Assembly: GCA_947447975.1 (NCBI GenBank)
Contig: CANFLU010000005.1
Span: 1 to 64,000, forward strand
DNA: 64,000 bases
Direction of reading: 5' to 3'
DNA from: Comamonadaceae bacterium
GTDB taxonomy: Bacteria > Pseudomonadota > Gammaproteobacteria > Burkholderiales > Burkholderiaceae_C
Below are positions 17,272-26,586 of this stretch, piece after piece; the stretch's first letter is position 1; each line of letters opens with the position of its first letter. A program made the translations under genes and the position numbers. The notes beneath the pieces are model-generated. The model did not search any database. It saw only the letters and a list, made by a program, of their open reading frames with translations, and was not told the DNA's origin.

Positions 17272-18327
17272 ATGGCAGACAACGACACCAAAGCAAGCGG
17301 CGCTGCGGGCTACAGCGATGCACTGCGCCGCGAGATGTCGGAATTGACCGGCACGCAGCGCGCTGCCGTGTTGATGCTGCTGCTGGGCGAGGAGCAGGCC
17401 GCCAACATCATTCGCTTTCTCAGCCCCAAGGAAGTACAGGGCCTGGGCGCTGCCATGGTGCAAGTAGCCGAATTATCGCAAGAGGCTGTCAATGCGGTGT
17501 TGGACGAATTTCTGGCGGAAATCAAGCGCCAAACCAATTTGGGGCTAGGCACCTCGGACTATGTGGACAAGGTATTTCGCCGCGCTTTAGGTGACGACAA
17601 GGCGGCCTCGGTGTTGGGCCGCATCAACCCCGGCCATGGCAGCAAAGGGTTAGAAATTCTGACCTGGATGGACGCGCGCTCGATTGCCGACATGATCCAG
17701 GCCGAACACCCCCAGGTGGTGGCCATTATTCTTTCCGTGTTGGAAACGGGCGTAGCCGCTGAAGTTCTGAATTTTCTGCCGCCCGATGCGCGCGCCGAGA
17801 TCATGCAGCGTGTGGCCAGTTTGGAACAAGTGCAGCCCTCGGCCATGGATGAGCTCGAAGCGATCATGAAGAAGCAGTTCTCCACCAACTCGTCCTCCAA
17901 GTCTTCCAGTCTGGGCGGCGTGAAAGCGGCTGCCAATATTTTGAACCAGACCAAGACCACATTGGAAGCGGCTGTGATGAGTGGCCTGCGCGATATCGAC
18001 CCGGACCTGATGCAACAGATTCAGGACAATATGTTCACCTTTGAGAACCTGGTGGGTGTGGACAACAAGGGCATTGCCAAAATCATGGCCAATGTGGAAC
18101 CCGATTTGATGATGAAGGCCCTCAAAGGCGCCAGCGAAGCGGTCAAAGAAAAATTCCTGGGCAGTATGTCCGAGCGTGCACGCGGCATGTTCCGCGACGA
18201 TATGGAAGCGTTGCCACCGATGCGTCTGTCCGACGTGGAGACTGCTCAAAAAATGGTCATGCGCGCAGCCCGCAAACTGGCAGATGCCGGCGATCTGGTG
18301 CTAGGCGGCGGTGCCGACTATGTCTAA
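17272..18327 (+). CDS. fliG: Flagellar motor switch protein FliG
   Basis: 351 aa. Rotor protein that binds FliF and interacts with the stator. The N-terminal domain begins ELTGTQRAAVLMLLLGEEQAA. The middle-domain EHPQ motif is present in IQAEHPQVVAIILS. The C-terminal torque domain carries charged residues in FENLVGVDNKGIAKIM and GSMSERARGMFRDDME. Slightly longer than the usual 330-340 aa, mostly from a Ser/Lys-rich stretch near residues 203-212. Its last codons overlap the fliH start. Confidence 0.95.
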   Translation: MADNDTKASGAAGYSDALRREMSELTGTQRAAVLMLLLGEEQAANIIRFLSPKEVQGLGAAMVQVAELSQEAVNAVLDEFLAEIKRQTNLGLGTSDYVDKVFRRALGDDKAASVLGRINPGHGSKGLEILTWMDARSIADMIQAEHPQVVAIILSVLETGVAAEVLNFLPPDARAEIMQRVASLEQVQPSAMDELEAIMKKQFSTNSSSKSSSLGGVKAAANILNQTKTTLEAAVMSGLRDIDPDLMQQIQDNMFTFENLVGVDNKGIAKIMANVEPDLMMKALKGASEAVKEKFLGSMSERARGMFRDDMEALPPMRLSDVETAQKMVMRAARKLADAGDLVLGGGADYV

Positions 18328-19459
18328 CACGGCGCAAGCCGAAACGCGCAAGCCCGAAGTCCGCCCGGCGCGGGTCTGGCAACCTACCGACCTGCTACAC
18401 CCCATTGCGCCCGAGGGTGGCTTTCTCCCCAACCCGTGGCAGCCTACGCAATCGGCCGGCTTTGATCCGCAAGGTTTTGTGACCCCCGTGCTTGACCTGC
18501 AAGCTATGGCCCGCGAGGCAGCGGCCCAAGCAGCTGAGCGCGCTGGCGATGAAGTTCTCGGTGATTCGAACGACAACGCCCAGGACACAGCAAGCGGCCT
18601 ACCCGGTACCAACGCGGACGGTGATGCTGCGGCTAGCAGGGCCGCAGATTCCGAAGCATCGGCGGGGCCGTTAGCGCCAAACACACAGACACCCGCGCCC
18701 ATCGACGCCCAGGCGCTGGAGCAAGCCCGCGCGGAGGGCTACGCCCAAGGTATGGCCCAAGCACGCACCGAAATGCAGGACCAAGCCCAGGGTGAGGCCC
18801 AGGCGCAATTGGGCCAGGACCACGCATTGGTAGAAAAATTGCAAGCGGCGTTGGCCGACCTGCAGCAACACCCGCAAAGTTTTTTTGAACCTCTCAAGCG
18901 TTTGTCTTTGCATCTGGCCGAACAGCTCGTCTTGGCAGAGTTGCAAATCGACGGCAGCGCTATCGAACGCTTGGTGCAGCGCTGTGTGGACGACCTGGCG
19001 CAGCACGACGAATCCTTGGTGACCGTGCACCTGCACCCCGACGACGTAGAACGCCTGCACAGCATGCGCGAGCGCACCGGACTCAACGAAGGCTCTGCCC
19101 TGCGCTTGCAAGGCGACGACAGCTTGCTGCCCGGTAGCGTGCGCGCCAGCGCCAATGACGCCATCGTAGAAGACCTGATCGGCGAGCGTCTGAGTACGCT
19201 GGCACGCGGCCTGCAAATTGACGAGCAACGCTGGAGCGGGCACAGCGCGTTCAGTGCCGAGCGGATCGCCACGGACCGCCTACCCAGCAGCCGAGTGGAA
19301 GACGCAAAGCCACGCATGGCCACAGCCGCTTCCGTCGCAGCGGGTCCTGCACATGCTGCGACCATCGATGCAGTGCAGGATGCACCCGCTCCTGCGCAAT
19401 CCGGCTATGACACCGTGGCGGCCATTGACGAGATTTTGAACGACCAAGACCATGTTTGA
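18320..19459 (+). CDS. fliH: Flagellar export apparatus regulator FliH
   Basis: 379 aa, longer than the typical 230-250 aa because of an Ala/Asp-rich N-terminal extension and a C-terminal tail of about 60 residues. The core shows the FliH glycine-repeat-like region (QARAEGYAQGMAQA), PLKRLSLHLAEQLVLAEL and the VHLHPDDVERL segment. FliH forms a stator-like complex with the FliI ATPase. The ATG at 18320 overlaps the fliG stop by 8 nt; three extra upstream residues are possible. Its stop overlaps the fliI start by 8 nt. Confidence 0.88.
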   Translation: MSNTAQAETRKPEVRPARVWQPTDLLHPIAPEGGFLPNPWQPTQSAGFDPQGFVTPVLDLQAMAREAAAQAAERAGDEVLGDSNDNAQDTASGLPGTNADGDAAASRAADSEASAGPLAPNTQTPAPIDAQALEQARAEGYAQGMAQARTEMQDQAQGEAQAQLGQDHALVEKLQAALADLQQHPQSFFEPLKRLSLHLAEQLVLAELQIDGSAIERLVQRCVDDLAQHDESLVTVHLHPDDVERLHSMRERTGLNEGSALRLQGDDSLLPGSVRASANDAIVEDLIGERLSTLARGLQIDEQRWSGHSAFSAERIATDRLPSSRVEDAKPRMATAASVAAGPAHAATIDAVQDAPAPAQSGYDTVAAIDEILNDQDHV

Positions 19460-20774
19460 CTTTGCGGCTGACGTCAGCCAAGCCATCCCCAACCTGCACA
19501 GCAATTTGCCGCAGCGTAGCGGCACGCTGGTGCGCCTGGTCGGTCTGCGCTTGGAAGCGCGCGGCATCATGGCGCCGATCGGTGCCTGCTGCGAAGTGAT
19601 AGGCCATAGCGGTCAACGCATCGAGGCCGAAGTCGTGGGCTTTGCCGACAAGACTATTTACCTCATGCCATTTTCTGAACCCACGGGTATCGGCCCGGGT
19701 GCCACCGTGCGGGTACTCAGTGACAGCGGGCATGCCTTGCTAGGCGAAGAGTTGCTAGGCCGCGTGATTGACGCGCAAGGCGAGGCGCTCGATGGTCGCC
19801 CCAAACCGACTTGCACCACCAAGCTGGGCTTGCTGGGCTTACCCATCAACCCCATGGAGCGCGGCCCTATAGACCGGGTGCTTGACGTAGGCGTCAAAGC
19901 CATTAACGGATTATTGACACTGGGACGCGGCCAGCGCGTGGGCCTGGTGGCCGGGTCGGGCGTGGGCAAAAGTGTGCTGCTGGGAATGCTGACGCGATTT
20001 ACCAAAGCCGACGTGGTGGTCATAGGCCTGATCGGCGAGCGTGGCCGCGAAGTGCAGGCCTTTATCAACGAAACATTGGGGCCCGAAGGACTGGCCAAGG
20101 CGGTGGTGATCGCGGCGCCGGCCAATGTGTCGCCGGTTTTGCGCCTCAAGGGCGCGCACCTTACCCATGTAGTGGCAGAGTACTTTCGCGACCAGGGCAA
20201 AGACGTGTTGATGCTGGTGGACAGTCTGACGCGCGTCGCCCATGCGCAGCGCGAAATTGGTCTGGCCATCGGCGAGCCGCCCACCTCCAAAGGCTATCCG
20301 CCCTCGGTATTTGCGCTCTTGCCCAATTTAATTGAGCGCGCCGGTGTGGGCCGCCACGGCCACGGGTCCATCACCGCGATCTACACCGTGCTGGCAGAGG
20401 GCGACGACGGCAATGACCCGATTGTGGATATTGCCCGCGCATCGCTGGACGGACAGGTCATGCTGTCGCGCAAATTGGCGGATGCAGCGCATTACCCCGC
20501 CATTGACCTGACGGGATCGATATCCCGGGTGATGCAAAACCTCCTGACCCCCTCAGACTTGAAACTGGCCAACCGCTTTAGGCGCTTATGGTCGCTCTAC
20601 CAGCAAAACGTGGACTTGATCCAGGTCGGCGCCTACCAGCCGGGTACGAACGCCGAAATCGACCAGGCCATTGCACTGCGCGGCGCCATGGAAACGTTTT
20701 TGCGCCAGGACATGTACAGCGGTATTGACGAAGGTCAGACCCGCACCGATGTGCGCGTGCTGATGGAGCAATAA
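19452..20774 (+). CDS. fliI: Flagellum-specific ATPase FliI
   Basis: 440 aa F1-beta-like ATPase of the flagellar type III export apparatus. Walker A GSGVGKS is at 168-174, Walker B in DVLMLVDSLTRVAHAQ near 255, and the type III signature GEPPTSKGYPPSVF near 277. The conserved GERGREVQAFI follows Walker A. Overlaps fliH at its start. Confidence 0.95.
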   Translation: MFDFAADVSQAIPNLHSNLPQRSGTLVRLVGLRLEARGIMAPIGACCEVIGHSGQRIEAEVVGFADKTIYLMPFSEPTGIGPGATVRVLSDSGHALLGEELLGRVIDAQGEALDGRPKPTCTTKLGLLGLPINPMERGPIDRVLDVGVKAINGLLTLGRGQRVGLVAGSGVGKSVLLGMLTRFTKADVVVIGLIGERGREVQAFINETLGPEGLAKAVVIAAPANVSPVLRLKGAHLTHVVAEYFRDQGKDVLMLVDSLTRVAHAQREIGLAIGEPPTSKGYPPSVFALLPNLIERAGVGRHGHGSITAIYTVLAEGDDGNDPIVDIARASLDGQVMLSRKLADAAHYPAIDLTGSISRVMQNLLTPSDLKLANRFRRLWSLYQQNVDLIQVGAYQPGTNAEIDQAIALRGAMETFLRQDMYSGIDEGQTRTDVRVLMEQ

Positions 20775-20811
20775 GCATGACGGCCCACCTTACAAAAAAG
20801 GGTAACAAGCC

Positions 20812-21255
20812 ATGAAAGTGCGCGCCTGCTGGTCTGCGCTGGAAAACAAGGCGGAGCGCAAAATCACGCAAATACGCGAGGACACCCTACGCGCTCAGGA
20901 GTTACGCCAGTCGCTGCTCAACAGCCAGGATAAGCTGGAAAAAATGTACCAGGAGTACTACGAAAAGAACGCGGCTAACAGTAGCTACAAAGGCATGACC
21001 GATGCCATGAACCAGCGCCAGTTCATGTCCCAACTATTGAATCTGCGAGAACGCGTGCGTAATGATATTGAACGCTCGGAAACCCATTTGGCTACCTTGG
21101 CGCACCATAAGGTGTTGGCCGAGACCGAACGCTTGAAGATGCAAACACTGACCGAAAACGACCGACTTGCCGTGGCCAAGTTTGTCGAAAAGCGCGAGCA
21201 ATCACGCATGGATGAAATGGGTGTGATGCAATTTAACCGGGCCCAGACCCCATGA
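20812..21255 (+). CDS. fliJ: Flagellar export chaperone FliJ
   Basis: 147 aa, highly charged and helical throughout, as expected for FliJ, the coiled-coil stalk-like protein that interacts with FliI and the export gate. It has the typical size and position directly after fliI. The visible heptad-like pattern runs from about residue 10 to 130. Its stop overlaps the following gene as ATGA. Confidence 0.88.
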   Translation: MKVRACWSALENKAERKITQIREDTLRAQELRQSLLNSQDKLEKMYQEYYEKNAANSSYKGMTDAMNQRQFMSQLLNLRERVRNDIERSETHLATLAHHKVLAETERLKMQTLTENDRLAVAKFVEKREQSRMDEMGVMQFNRAQTP

Positions 21256-22004
21256 ACCCCTCGGGCGGCCTGCGCTGGCATTGGAAAGCTTGGCGCAGCC
21301 TTCCACTGTGGGAACCTACTTGCCGCGATATCGCCACCTGGTTGTCAGAAAAACCACCGACGCGCGGTGATTTGCTGTTGATCGGTGCCAGCGCCGGCTG
21401 GATGATGTCCAGTGACTTTTTGTCCCGCTTTGGCAAAGTCATCACCTACGACATAGACCCTTTGGCCGCCCCCTTGTTCCGATGGCGCCATGGCAAAGCC
21501 TTAGCCACCGCAGGCACCGAACTGGTGTGTCAACGCGGCGACGCCTTAAATAATTTGGCCCAAGTGCTCAACGAGCACCGCAAGGCCCTGGTGTTGTTTG
21601 ACAATGTGCTGGGCCAGATCCGTTTTCACCACCCGGACGTTGACGAGGCCAGCCACCGCATTGCTAGCATTTTGCGCCGCCTTCGCGGACGGCACTGGGG
21701 CAGCATCCATGATGCCTACTCCGGCCCGGTGCGTACACCGGTATCACGCCGTGCCCATACCCCGCTAATGCGCAGCGTCCAAGCACCCCCCTTATCCGCT
21801 GGTGCATCGAAGCGCGCCGACCGGGACCAACCGCAACGCGCAGCCTTTGCCGCCTTCGGCAGCCAACTCGACGCCGACGGCGCCTGGCTGGACCACCTCA
21901 CTGGCGACTTGTTCCCTCCGGGCACGGCCGTCACCCACATCGCTTGGCCGCACTTGGACGATTACTGCCACTGGCTGCAAGCGGGCTGGGTAGAACCAGC
22001 ATGA
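21252..22004 (+). CDS. Uncharacterised methyltransferase-like protein in the fli operon
   Basis: 250 aa, no signal peptide. Residues about 38-75 read as a Rossmann-like SAM-binding start (DLLLIGASAGWMMSS, then VITYDIDPLAAPLF with an acidic end to the second strand). A VLFDNVLGQIRF segment could be motif IV-like. I do not recognise a named family. It is translationally coupled to fliJ (ATGA) and to the downstream lipoprotein gene (ATGA), which ties it to flagellar expression. A protein-modifying role in assembly is only speculation. Confidence 0.6.
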   Translation: MNPSGGLRWHWKAWRSLPLWEPTCRDIATWLSEKPPTRGDLLLIGASAGWMMSSDFLSRFGKVITYDIDPLAAPLFRWRHGKALATAGTELVCQRGDALNNLAQVLNEHRKALVLFDNVLGQIRFHHPDVDEASHRIASILRRLRGRHWGSIHDAYSGPVRTPVSRRAHTPLMRSVQAPPLSAGASKRADRDQPQRAAFAAFGSQLDADGAWLDHLTGDLFPPGTAVTHIAWPHLDDYCHWLQAGWVEPA

Positions 22005-22885
22005 CCACATCGCCCCAACTGCACACAGCGCAGCATCAATGGCTTAAGGTCAGCCGGTCCATGGCGATGATTTTGGCAGCCCTGCTGCTTTGCGCTTGCG
22101 GCGGCGTGATCGAGGAACCGCTGGCAAGTCCTGCCGCAAATGCGAGCGAACCCACACCACCGGCGCCGCCTGCCACGCTTTTGGCAGGTCTGTACAAAGG
22201 GAAAATAGACAGCAATCCAAGCCGCGAGTTTTTAGCTTTGGTATTGCCTGAGCTTGGAAAAAATGTGCATGTCTACGGTTGGTACTACAACGCCAATGAT
22301 CTGCATGTGGCGCATCTCTATGACGGTCAACTGGAACTCGGCATCGAGGGCAATGCGGTCAACGTGCCCAATAGTTGGCGGGTGATCGAAGGGATTAACA
22401 GCTACCCCGCAAGCGCCAATGTCTCGGGATCATCGCTCAGCCAATTGCTTGCAACCCTGTCCATCAGCCGCAGCAGTGTCGGTAATTACAGCTTAACGGC
22501 TACCGCACTGCCCACTGCAGACTACGATTACAACAGTCTTGCGCCTGATCTGCGCAACACGCTGTGGGATGGCTACTGGTCTAGTGGCGCCGACACCGCC
22601 ACCGGAAGCCTGCAATTTGGCGCCACTGGCGCACCAAACGCCTCCGGTACCCAATGGCCCTGTCTTGCAGGCAGTGTGCCGCTGGTATGGAAGTGGACCG
22701 CACAGTCAAAGAATTTCTACAAAGTTGAACTTTCACTAGGTTCCAACACCTTTTGTAGTAAGTGGGAAAATCGGCGCCTGGCGGGCGTAGCAAGCGTCTC
22801 GCGGCAAAACGACCACCGCCAATTAGATATGATGCTGTTAGACGGCGCTGGGGCCGGAATTTCTTACCGTGGTACAGGTTTGTAA
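22001..22885 (+). CDS. Predicted lipoprotein, function unknown
   Basis: About 294 aa from the ATG at 22001, which overlaps the preceding stop as ATGA. A hydrophobic segment ends in a lipobox (ALLLCACGG). A Pro/Ala/Ser-rich linker follows, then a mostly beta-looking domain with Tyr/Asn/Trp-rich stretches (GLYKGKIDSNPSREF, YGWYYNANDLH) and two Cys in the C-terminal half (WPCLAG, NTFCSKWE). A shorter start within the signal region (at SRSMAMILAA) is possible. No family recognised. Confidence 0.65.
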   Translation: MTTSPQLHTAQHQWLKVSRSMAMILAALLLCACGGVIEEPLASPAANASEPTPPAPPATLLAGLYKGKIDSNPSREFLALVLPELGKNVHVYGWYYNANDLHVAHLYDGQLELGIEGNAVNVPNSWRVIEGINSYPASANVSGSSLSQLLATLSISRSSVGNYSLTATALPTADYDYNSLAPDLRNTLWDGYWSSGADTATGSLQFGATGAPNASGTQWPCLAGSVPLVWKWTAQSKNFYKVELSLGSNTFCSKWENRRLAGVASVSRQNDHRQLDMMLLDGAGAGISYRGTGL

Positions 22886-22939
22886 CTGCTGTGGTAATTC
22901 AAGATTCCAATTCCCGTGCCGATAAGAGCGCAATAGATG

Positions 22940-22958
22940 CGCCGGATTTTCTCCGGCG
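22940..22958. other. Strong hairpin between the fli block and the carbonic anhydrase gene
   Basis: CGCCGGA (22940-22946) and TCCGGCG (22952-22958) form a perfect 7-bp stem with a 5-nt loop. No T-run follows, so a Rho-independent terminator is not firmly supported, but it lies 55 bp after the lipoprotein gene and may mark the end of the fli transcript. Confidence 0.4.
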
Positions 22959-23022
22959 TCCAAGGTTTGGTGCGCATCGTTGGAGTGTCTACTTTTCACA
23001 CTAAATAATCGAAAGAGCAGCT

Positions 23023-24348
23023 ATGAAAAGAATCCTGTTGGAAGTATTTTTGGTCGCCGCCCTGATAGGCGCCGGCGTGTTTGGTTTTATGAACCAAAAG
23101 CAAGCGGCCACTTCGAAGGCCAAGATTACCGAGTTGACAGCGGCTGTCGAAGCAGCCGAAAAGTCAGCTAAAGAAAAAGAAGAAAGCCTCAGTGCGGCCG
23201 AGGAAGAAATGCATGCCTTGCAGGAAGAGATGGCACCCCTGGAGGAAAAAACCAACCAACTGGAAGCGGTCAAAGCCGCCCTGGCCAGTGGCTCGACGCT
23301 TACCGACTTGGAAAATGCCTACAAAAAAGAGAAAAACCTCTCTGCCGAAAGACAGGCTGGCTTAGGCGCACTGCGCATGCTGACCAAGGGCGCTGAAGAT
23401 CCGGGCGCGTTGGAAGCATTCCGCAAAGCCTTGCAATTGTCTGAATTGGGTGACCGTAAGAACACCATTTGCGCAGCGCAATTGGGCCTGGTAGCCGCCG
23501 GCGAGAAGATCAAGGTCATGTCCGACTGCCTGCCCAAGTCTGAAAAAGCGGGCCACGGTGATAAGGAAGAAAAAGACAGCAAAGACGACGGCCATGGCAA
23601 AGCCAAGGACGATGGCCACGGCAAGAAAGACGATGGCAAGGGGAAGAAAGCCGATGACCACGGCGATAAGAAAGACGAGAAACACGCAGCACCCCATTGG
23701 GGCTACGAAGGCGAAATGGGCCCAGAAAAATGGGGCAAAGAGTTCCCCACCTGTTCAGCGGGCAAGTCCCAATCGCCTTTGGATATCAAAGGACCTTTCG
23801 TGAAATCTCGCGTGGTGGTGAGTGCCGATTACAAAGAGGGCCCGCTGAAGATGCTCAACAATGGCCATACCATTCAAGTGGTGGTCTCGCCCGGCAGCAA
23901 GCTGCGTATCGACGGCATCGCCCATGACCTTTTGCAGTTCCATTTCCACCGCCCCAGCGAAGAAAAAATTGACGGTAAGCCCATGGCCATGGTGGTGCAC
24001 TTTGTGCACAAAAACGCAGACGGTAAGCTCGCGGTGTTGGGCGTCCTGCTCAAAGAAGGCAATGAAAACCCCGGCATCAAAACCTTGTGGGCCAACTTGC
24101 CTAAAGAAGAGAACGTGGAATACGCGCCCGATGGCGTGAACTTCAATCCGGGCAATCTGCTGCCGCGTGAGTTTGATTTCTACAGCTATGAAGGCTCACT
24201 CACGACGCCACCGTGTACCGAAGGCGTGCGCTTCTTTATCCTCAAGACCACGGTCAACATCGCCAAGGAACAGGTACAAGCCTTCCCCTTCAAGATGAAT
24301 GCCCGCCCGGTGCAGCCGCTCAATGGTCGCGAGATTTTGAGCAACTAA
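23023..24348 (+). CDS. Membrane-anchored alpha-carbonic anhydrase with coiled-coil and charged linker
   Basis: 441 aa. Residues 3-22 are a signal-anchor. Residues about 30-110 are Ala/Glu/Lys-rich coiled coil. Residues about 110-170 form a helical domain with two Cys. Residues 172-222 are an extreme Lys/Asp/Gly/His-rich linker with repeated DDGHGK units. From about 225 the alpha-carbonic anhydrase domain begins (HWGYEG, SPLDI). Zinc ligands are visible as HFH (307, 309) and VVH (326); GSLTTPPCTEGV is the substrate-pocket signature. It should act in the periplasm on CO2/bicarbonate. Standard bacterial alpha-CAs are about 230-250 aa; the extra 220 residues are unusual. Confidence 0.85.
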   Translation: MKRILLEVFLVAALIGAGVFGFMNQKQAATSKAKITELTAAVEAAEKSAKEKEESLSAAEEEMHALQEEMAPLEEKTNQLEAVKAALASGSTLTDLENAYKKEKNLSAERQAGLGALRMLTKGAEDPGALEAFRKALQLSELGDRKNTICAAQLGLVAAGEKIKVMSDCLPKSEKAGHGDKEEKDSKDDGHGKAKDDGHGKKDDGKGKKADDHGDKKDEKHAAPHWGYEGEMGPEKWGKEFPTCSAGKSQSPLDIKGPFVKSRVVVSADYKEGPLKMLNNGHTIQVVVSPGSKLRIDGIAHDLLQFHFHRPSEEKIDGKPMAMVVHFVHKNADGKLAVLGVLLKEGNENPGIKTLWANLPKEENVEYAPDGVNFNPGNLLPREFDFYSYEGSLTTPPCTEGVRFFILKTTVNIAKEQVQAFPFKMNARPVQPLNGREILSN

Positions 24349-24387
24349 AAGCGACTACCAAGCCGCCCACTCCGCGAAAGCCCGATT

Positions 24388-24921
24388 ATGAAAAAGCAAT
24401 CTTCCATGGGCGCCGTGCTGGCTGCCGTGGTGATCACCCTGATCATCGCGGCACTCACGGGCTGGGGCTTGGTAGCCTTAGGCGTCATTCACCTGTCGCC
24501 CTCGGGGCCCATCAAGCGCGATGGCGAGCTTGAGAGTGCCAGTGACAAGTTGGGCAAAGCCGGTGGGCAGTTTGTGTGCGAAGTGACGGTTTCCACCCCC
24601 CAGGGTGCGCTCAGCTCCGAGCCCAAGGTGTACCCCGACATTTTGGTAGCGGGCCTGGAGCCCGAAGCCGGCTCAGGTTGGTACCAGGGCGAATACTCGA
24701 TCACCGAATCGCGCAAAGGCGCTCTCAAAATGGAGGGTACCAAGGCCTTTGTCAGCCGCCCCGCCATGTTTGAACGCTTTGGCCAGATGGTGACCCAAGA
24801 AGAATTCACCATCGACCTGGCCGATGGCGCATTTGTGCAAACCCTCACCTTCAGAGATGGCACACGCAGGCATATGATCAAAGGGGTCTGTGCCAAGTTC
24901 ATCAAGGCGCCCTTCAAATAA
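24388..24921 (+). CDS. Hypothetical single-pass membrane protein
   Basis: 177 aa. One N-terminal membrane segment (about residues 8-33, AVLAAVVITLIIAALTGW) is followed by a soluble domain, presumably periplasmic, with two Cys (FVCEV and GVCAKF) and several aromatic residues. No family recognised. It lies 39 bp after the carbonic anhydrase gene on the same strand and is followed by a clear terminator, so the two probably form an operon. Confidence 0.65.
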   Translation: MKKQSSMGAVLAAVVITLIIAALTGWGLVALGVIHLSPSGPIKRDGELESASDKLGKAGGQFVCEVTVSTPQGALSSEPKVYPDILVAGLEPEAGSGWYQGEYSITESRKGALKMEGTKAFVSRPAMFERFGQMVTQEEFTIDLADGAFVQTLTFRDGTRRHMIKGVCAKFIKAPFK

Positions 24922-24940
24922 GTCGCCCAAAAGTCTTTCA

Positions 24941-24963
24941 ACGCCACCTCTAGGTGGCGTTTT
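24941..24963 (+). terminator. Rho-independent terminator
   Basis: ACGCCACCT pairs with AGGTGGCGT around a 2-nt loop and is followed by TTTT. It lies 20 bp after the 24388-24921 gene and ends the carbonic anhydrase transcript. Confidence 0.85.
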
Positions 24964-25022
24964 CATTGCAACTTCGGCTGATTGGGTACCCTGGCAGGCG
25001 ACGCTACCTACAATCAGTACCC

Positions 25023-25871
25023 ATGACCTTTCTTCAACAGCTCGCCCGGGCCGAGCGTGAAAACCAGTCCCTGCTGTGCATTGGGCTGGACCCAGACCCC
25101 TCAAAATTTCCGCTGCATTGGCGCGGCGACAGCGCCAAAATTTTTGACTTTTGCGCCGCTATCGTCGATGCCACGGCCGACCAGGCCATTGCATTTAAGC
25201 CGCAAATCGCCTACTTTGCTGCCCATGGCGCTGAAAGCCAACTGGAGCGCCTGATGGCGCACATGCGCGCCAGCGCGCCCCAGGTACCGGTCATTCTGGA
25301 TGCCAAGCGCGGCGACATTGGTAGCACGGCGGAGCAATACGCCAAAGAGGCCTTCGAGCGTTATGGAGCAGACGCCATCACGCTGTCGCCCTTTATGGGC
25401 CTGGACTCGGTACAACCCTATTTGCGCTACTCCGGTAAGGGCGCATTTTTGTTGTGCCGCACCTCCAACCCAGGGGGTGATGACTTTCAAAACCAGCGCC
25501 TGCAAAACCTGGCAGGTGGGCCGCGTTTGTACGAACACATTGCACACCTGGCCCAAGGCCCCTGGAATGAAAACGGCCAGCTCGGTCTGGTGGTAGGTGC
25601 TACCTACCCGCAGGAGTTGGAGCGGGTACGCGCGCTAGCGCCCACAGTGCCCCTGTTGATACCCGGCGTGGGTGCCCAGGGTGGCGACGCACAAGCCACA
25701 GTGCGAGCAGCCTGGCGTGGTACGGCCGAGCACACCAGCGGCCCGATTGCGGTCAATGCATCGCGTTCCATAATTTATGCATCAGACGCAGCCGATTTCG
25801 CGCATGCGGCACGGCGCGAGGCCATAGCCTTGCGCACTAGTTTGCAGGAAGCAAGGGTTTTCAGCGCCTGA
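25023..25871 (+). CDS. pyrF: Orotidine 5'-phosphate decarboxylase (type 2)
   Basis: 282 aa. Catalyses the last step of UMP synthesis. The type-2 signature is DAKRGDIGSTAEQYA; LLCIGLDPDPSKF is at the N-terminus and AFKPQIAYF follows. The C-terminus has LLIPGVGAQGGD and VNASRSIIYAS. The ATG at 25023 gives the standard N-terminus; the longer frame from 24954 would run through the terminator. Length fits the type-2 group. Confidence 0.93.
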   Translation: MTFLQQLARAERENQSLLCIGLDPDPSKFPLHWRGDSAKIFDFCAAIVDATADQAIAFKPQIAYFAAHGAESQLERLMAHMRASAPQVPVILDAKRGDIGSTAEQYAKEAFERYGADAITLSPFMGLDSVQPYLRYSGKGAFLLCRTSNPGGDDFQNQRLQNLAGGPRLYEHIAHLAQGPWNENGQLGLVVGATYPQELERVRALAPTVPLLIPGVGAQGGDAQATVRAAWRGTAEHTSGPIAVNASRSIIYASDAADFAHAARREAIALRTSLQEARVFSA

Positions 25872-25962
25872 CCCGCGTTTCGAAACGGGCGAGGGACTTG
25901 CGGATTGCCAGCCCCATGCACCGCAGATGATTTAGCCACCAACCCTTTTTTGCGGAGGTTTT

Positions 25963-26586
25963 ATGCAGCTCTACACCGCGCCACGCGCCCCCAACCCGCG
26001 CCGGGTCCATATTTTTATGGCAGAAAAAGGTATCACCACGATCGCGCACATCCCCATAGACCTCAACGCCGGGGAACACCGCGCCAGCGACTACCTGGTT
26101 AAAAGCCCCTTGGCCAAAGTGCCAGCGCTGCAGCTAGACGATGGCCGGGTACTGACCGAAACCCGGGCGATTTGCACCTACCTAGAAGGCCTGTTCCCCG
26201 AGCCAAATTTAATGGGCCAAGACAGCACCGAACGTGCCTTTATCGAGATGGCCGACCGGCGCGTGGAATGGACGATTTTGCTGGGCGCAGCCAATAGCAT
26301 TCGCCACAGCCACCCGGGTCTGGCGACGCTGGAGCAGCCGCAGTTTCCTGCGTTTGGTCAGTCACAAACTGCCAAGCTCAAAGCCAATTTGCAGGTTTTC
26401 GATGTCATGCTTCAAAGCCAAAACTGGATGGCTGGGCAGCGTTTTACCATCGCCGATATCACTGCGTTTTGCGCGCTGGAGTTCGCACGTGGTCTCTTAA
26501 AGTTCAAACCCGCCGACCTCGGTTACGAGGCCTTGCAAGCCTGGCGCGAACGGGTAGCCGCCCGGCCGTCCGCCCTAGTCCTTTAA
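25963..26586 (+). CDS. Glutathione S-transferase family protein
   Basis: 207 aa. N-terminal thioredoxin-like domain (MQLYTAPRAPNPRRV, then KSPLAKVPALQLDDGRVLTET with the cis-Pro VPAL and the ET that contacts glutathione) and a C-terminal helical domain with the FTIADITAF N-capping motif. A GGAGG ribosome site lies 5 bp before the ATG. Cytosolic, substrate unknown. Confidence 0.88.
   Translation: MQLYTAPRAPNPRRVHIFMAEKGITTIAHIPIDLNAGEHRASDYLVKSPLAKVPALQLDDGRVLTETRAICTYLEGLFPEPNLMGQDSTERAFIEMADRRVEWTILLGAANSIRHSHPGLATLEQPQFPAFGQSQTAKLKANLQVFDVMLQSQNWMAGQRFTIADITAFCALEFARGLLKFKPADLGYEALQAWRERVAARPSALVL

Noticed and set aside
23588-23660. GGCCATGGCAAAG-type near-repeats as a possible CRISPR or VNTR
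   Set aside because: The repeats are in frame within the carbonic anhydrase linker and encode DDGHGK units; no spacers are present.
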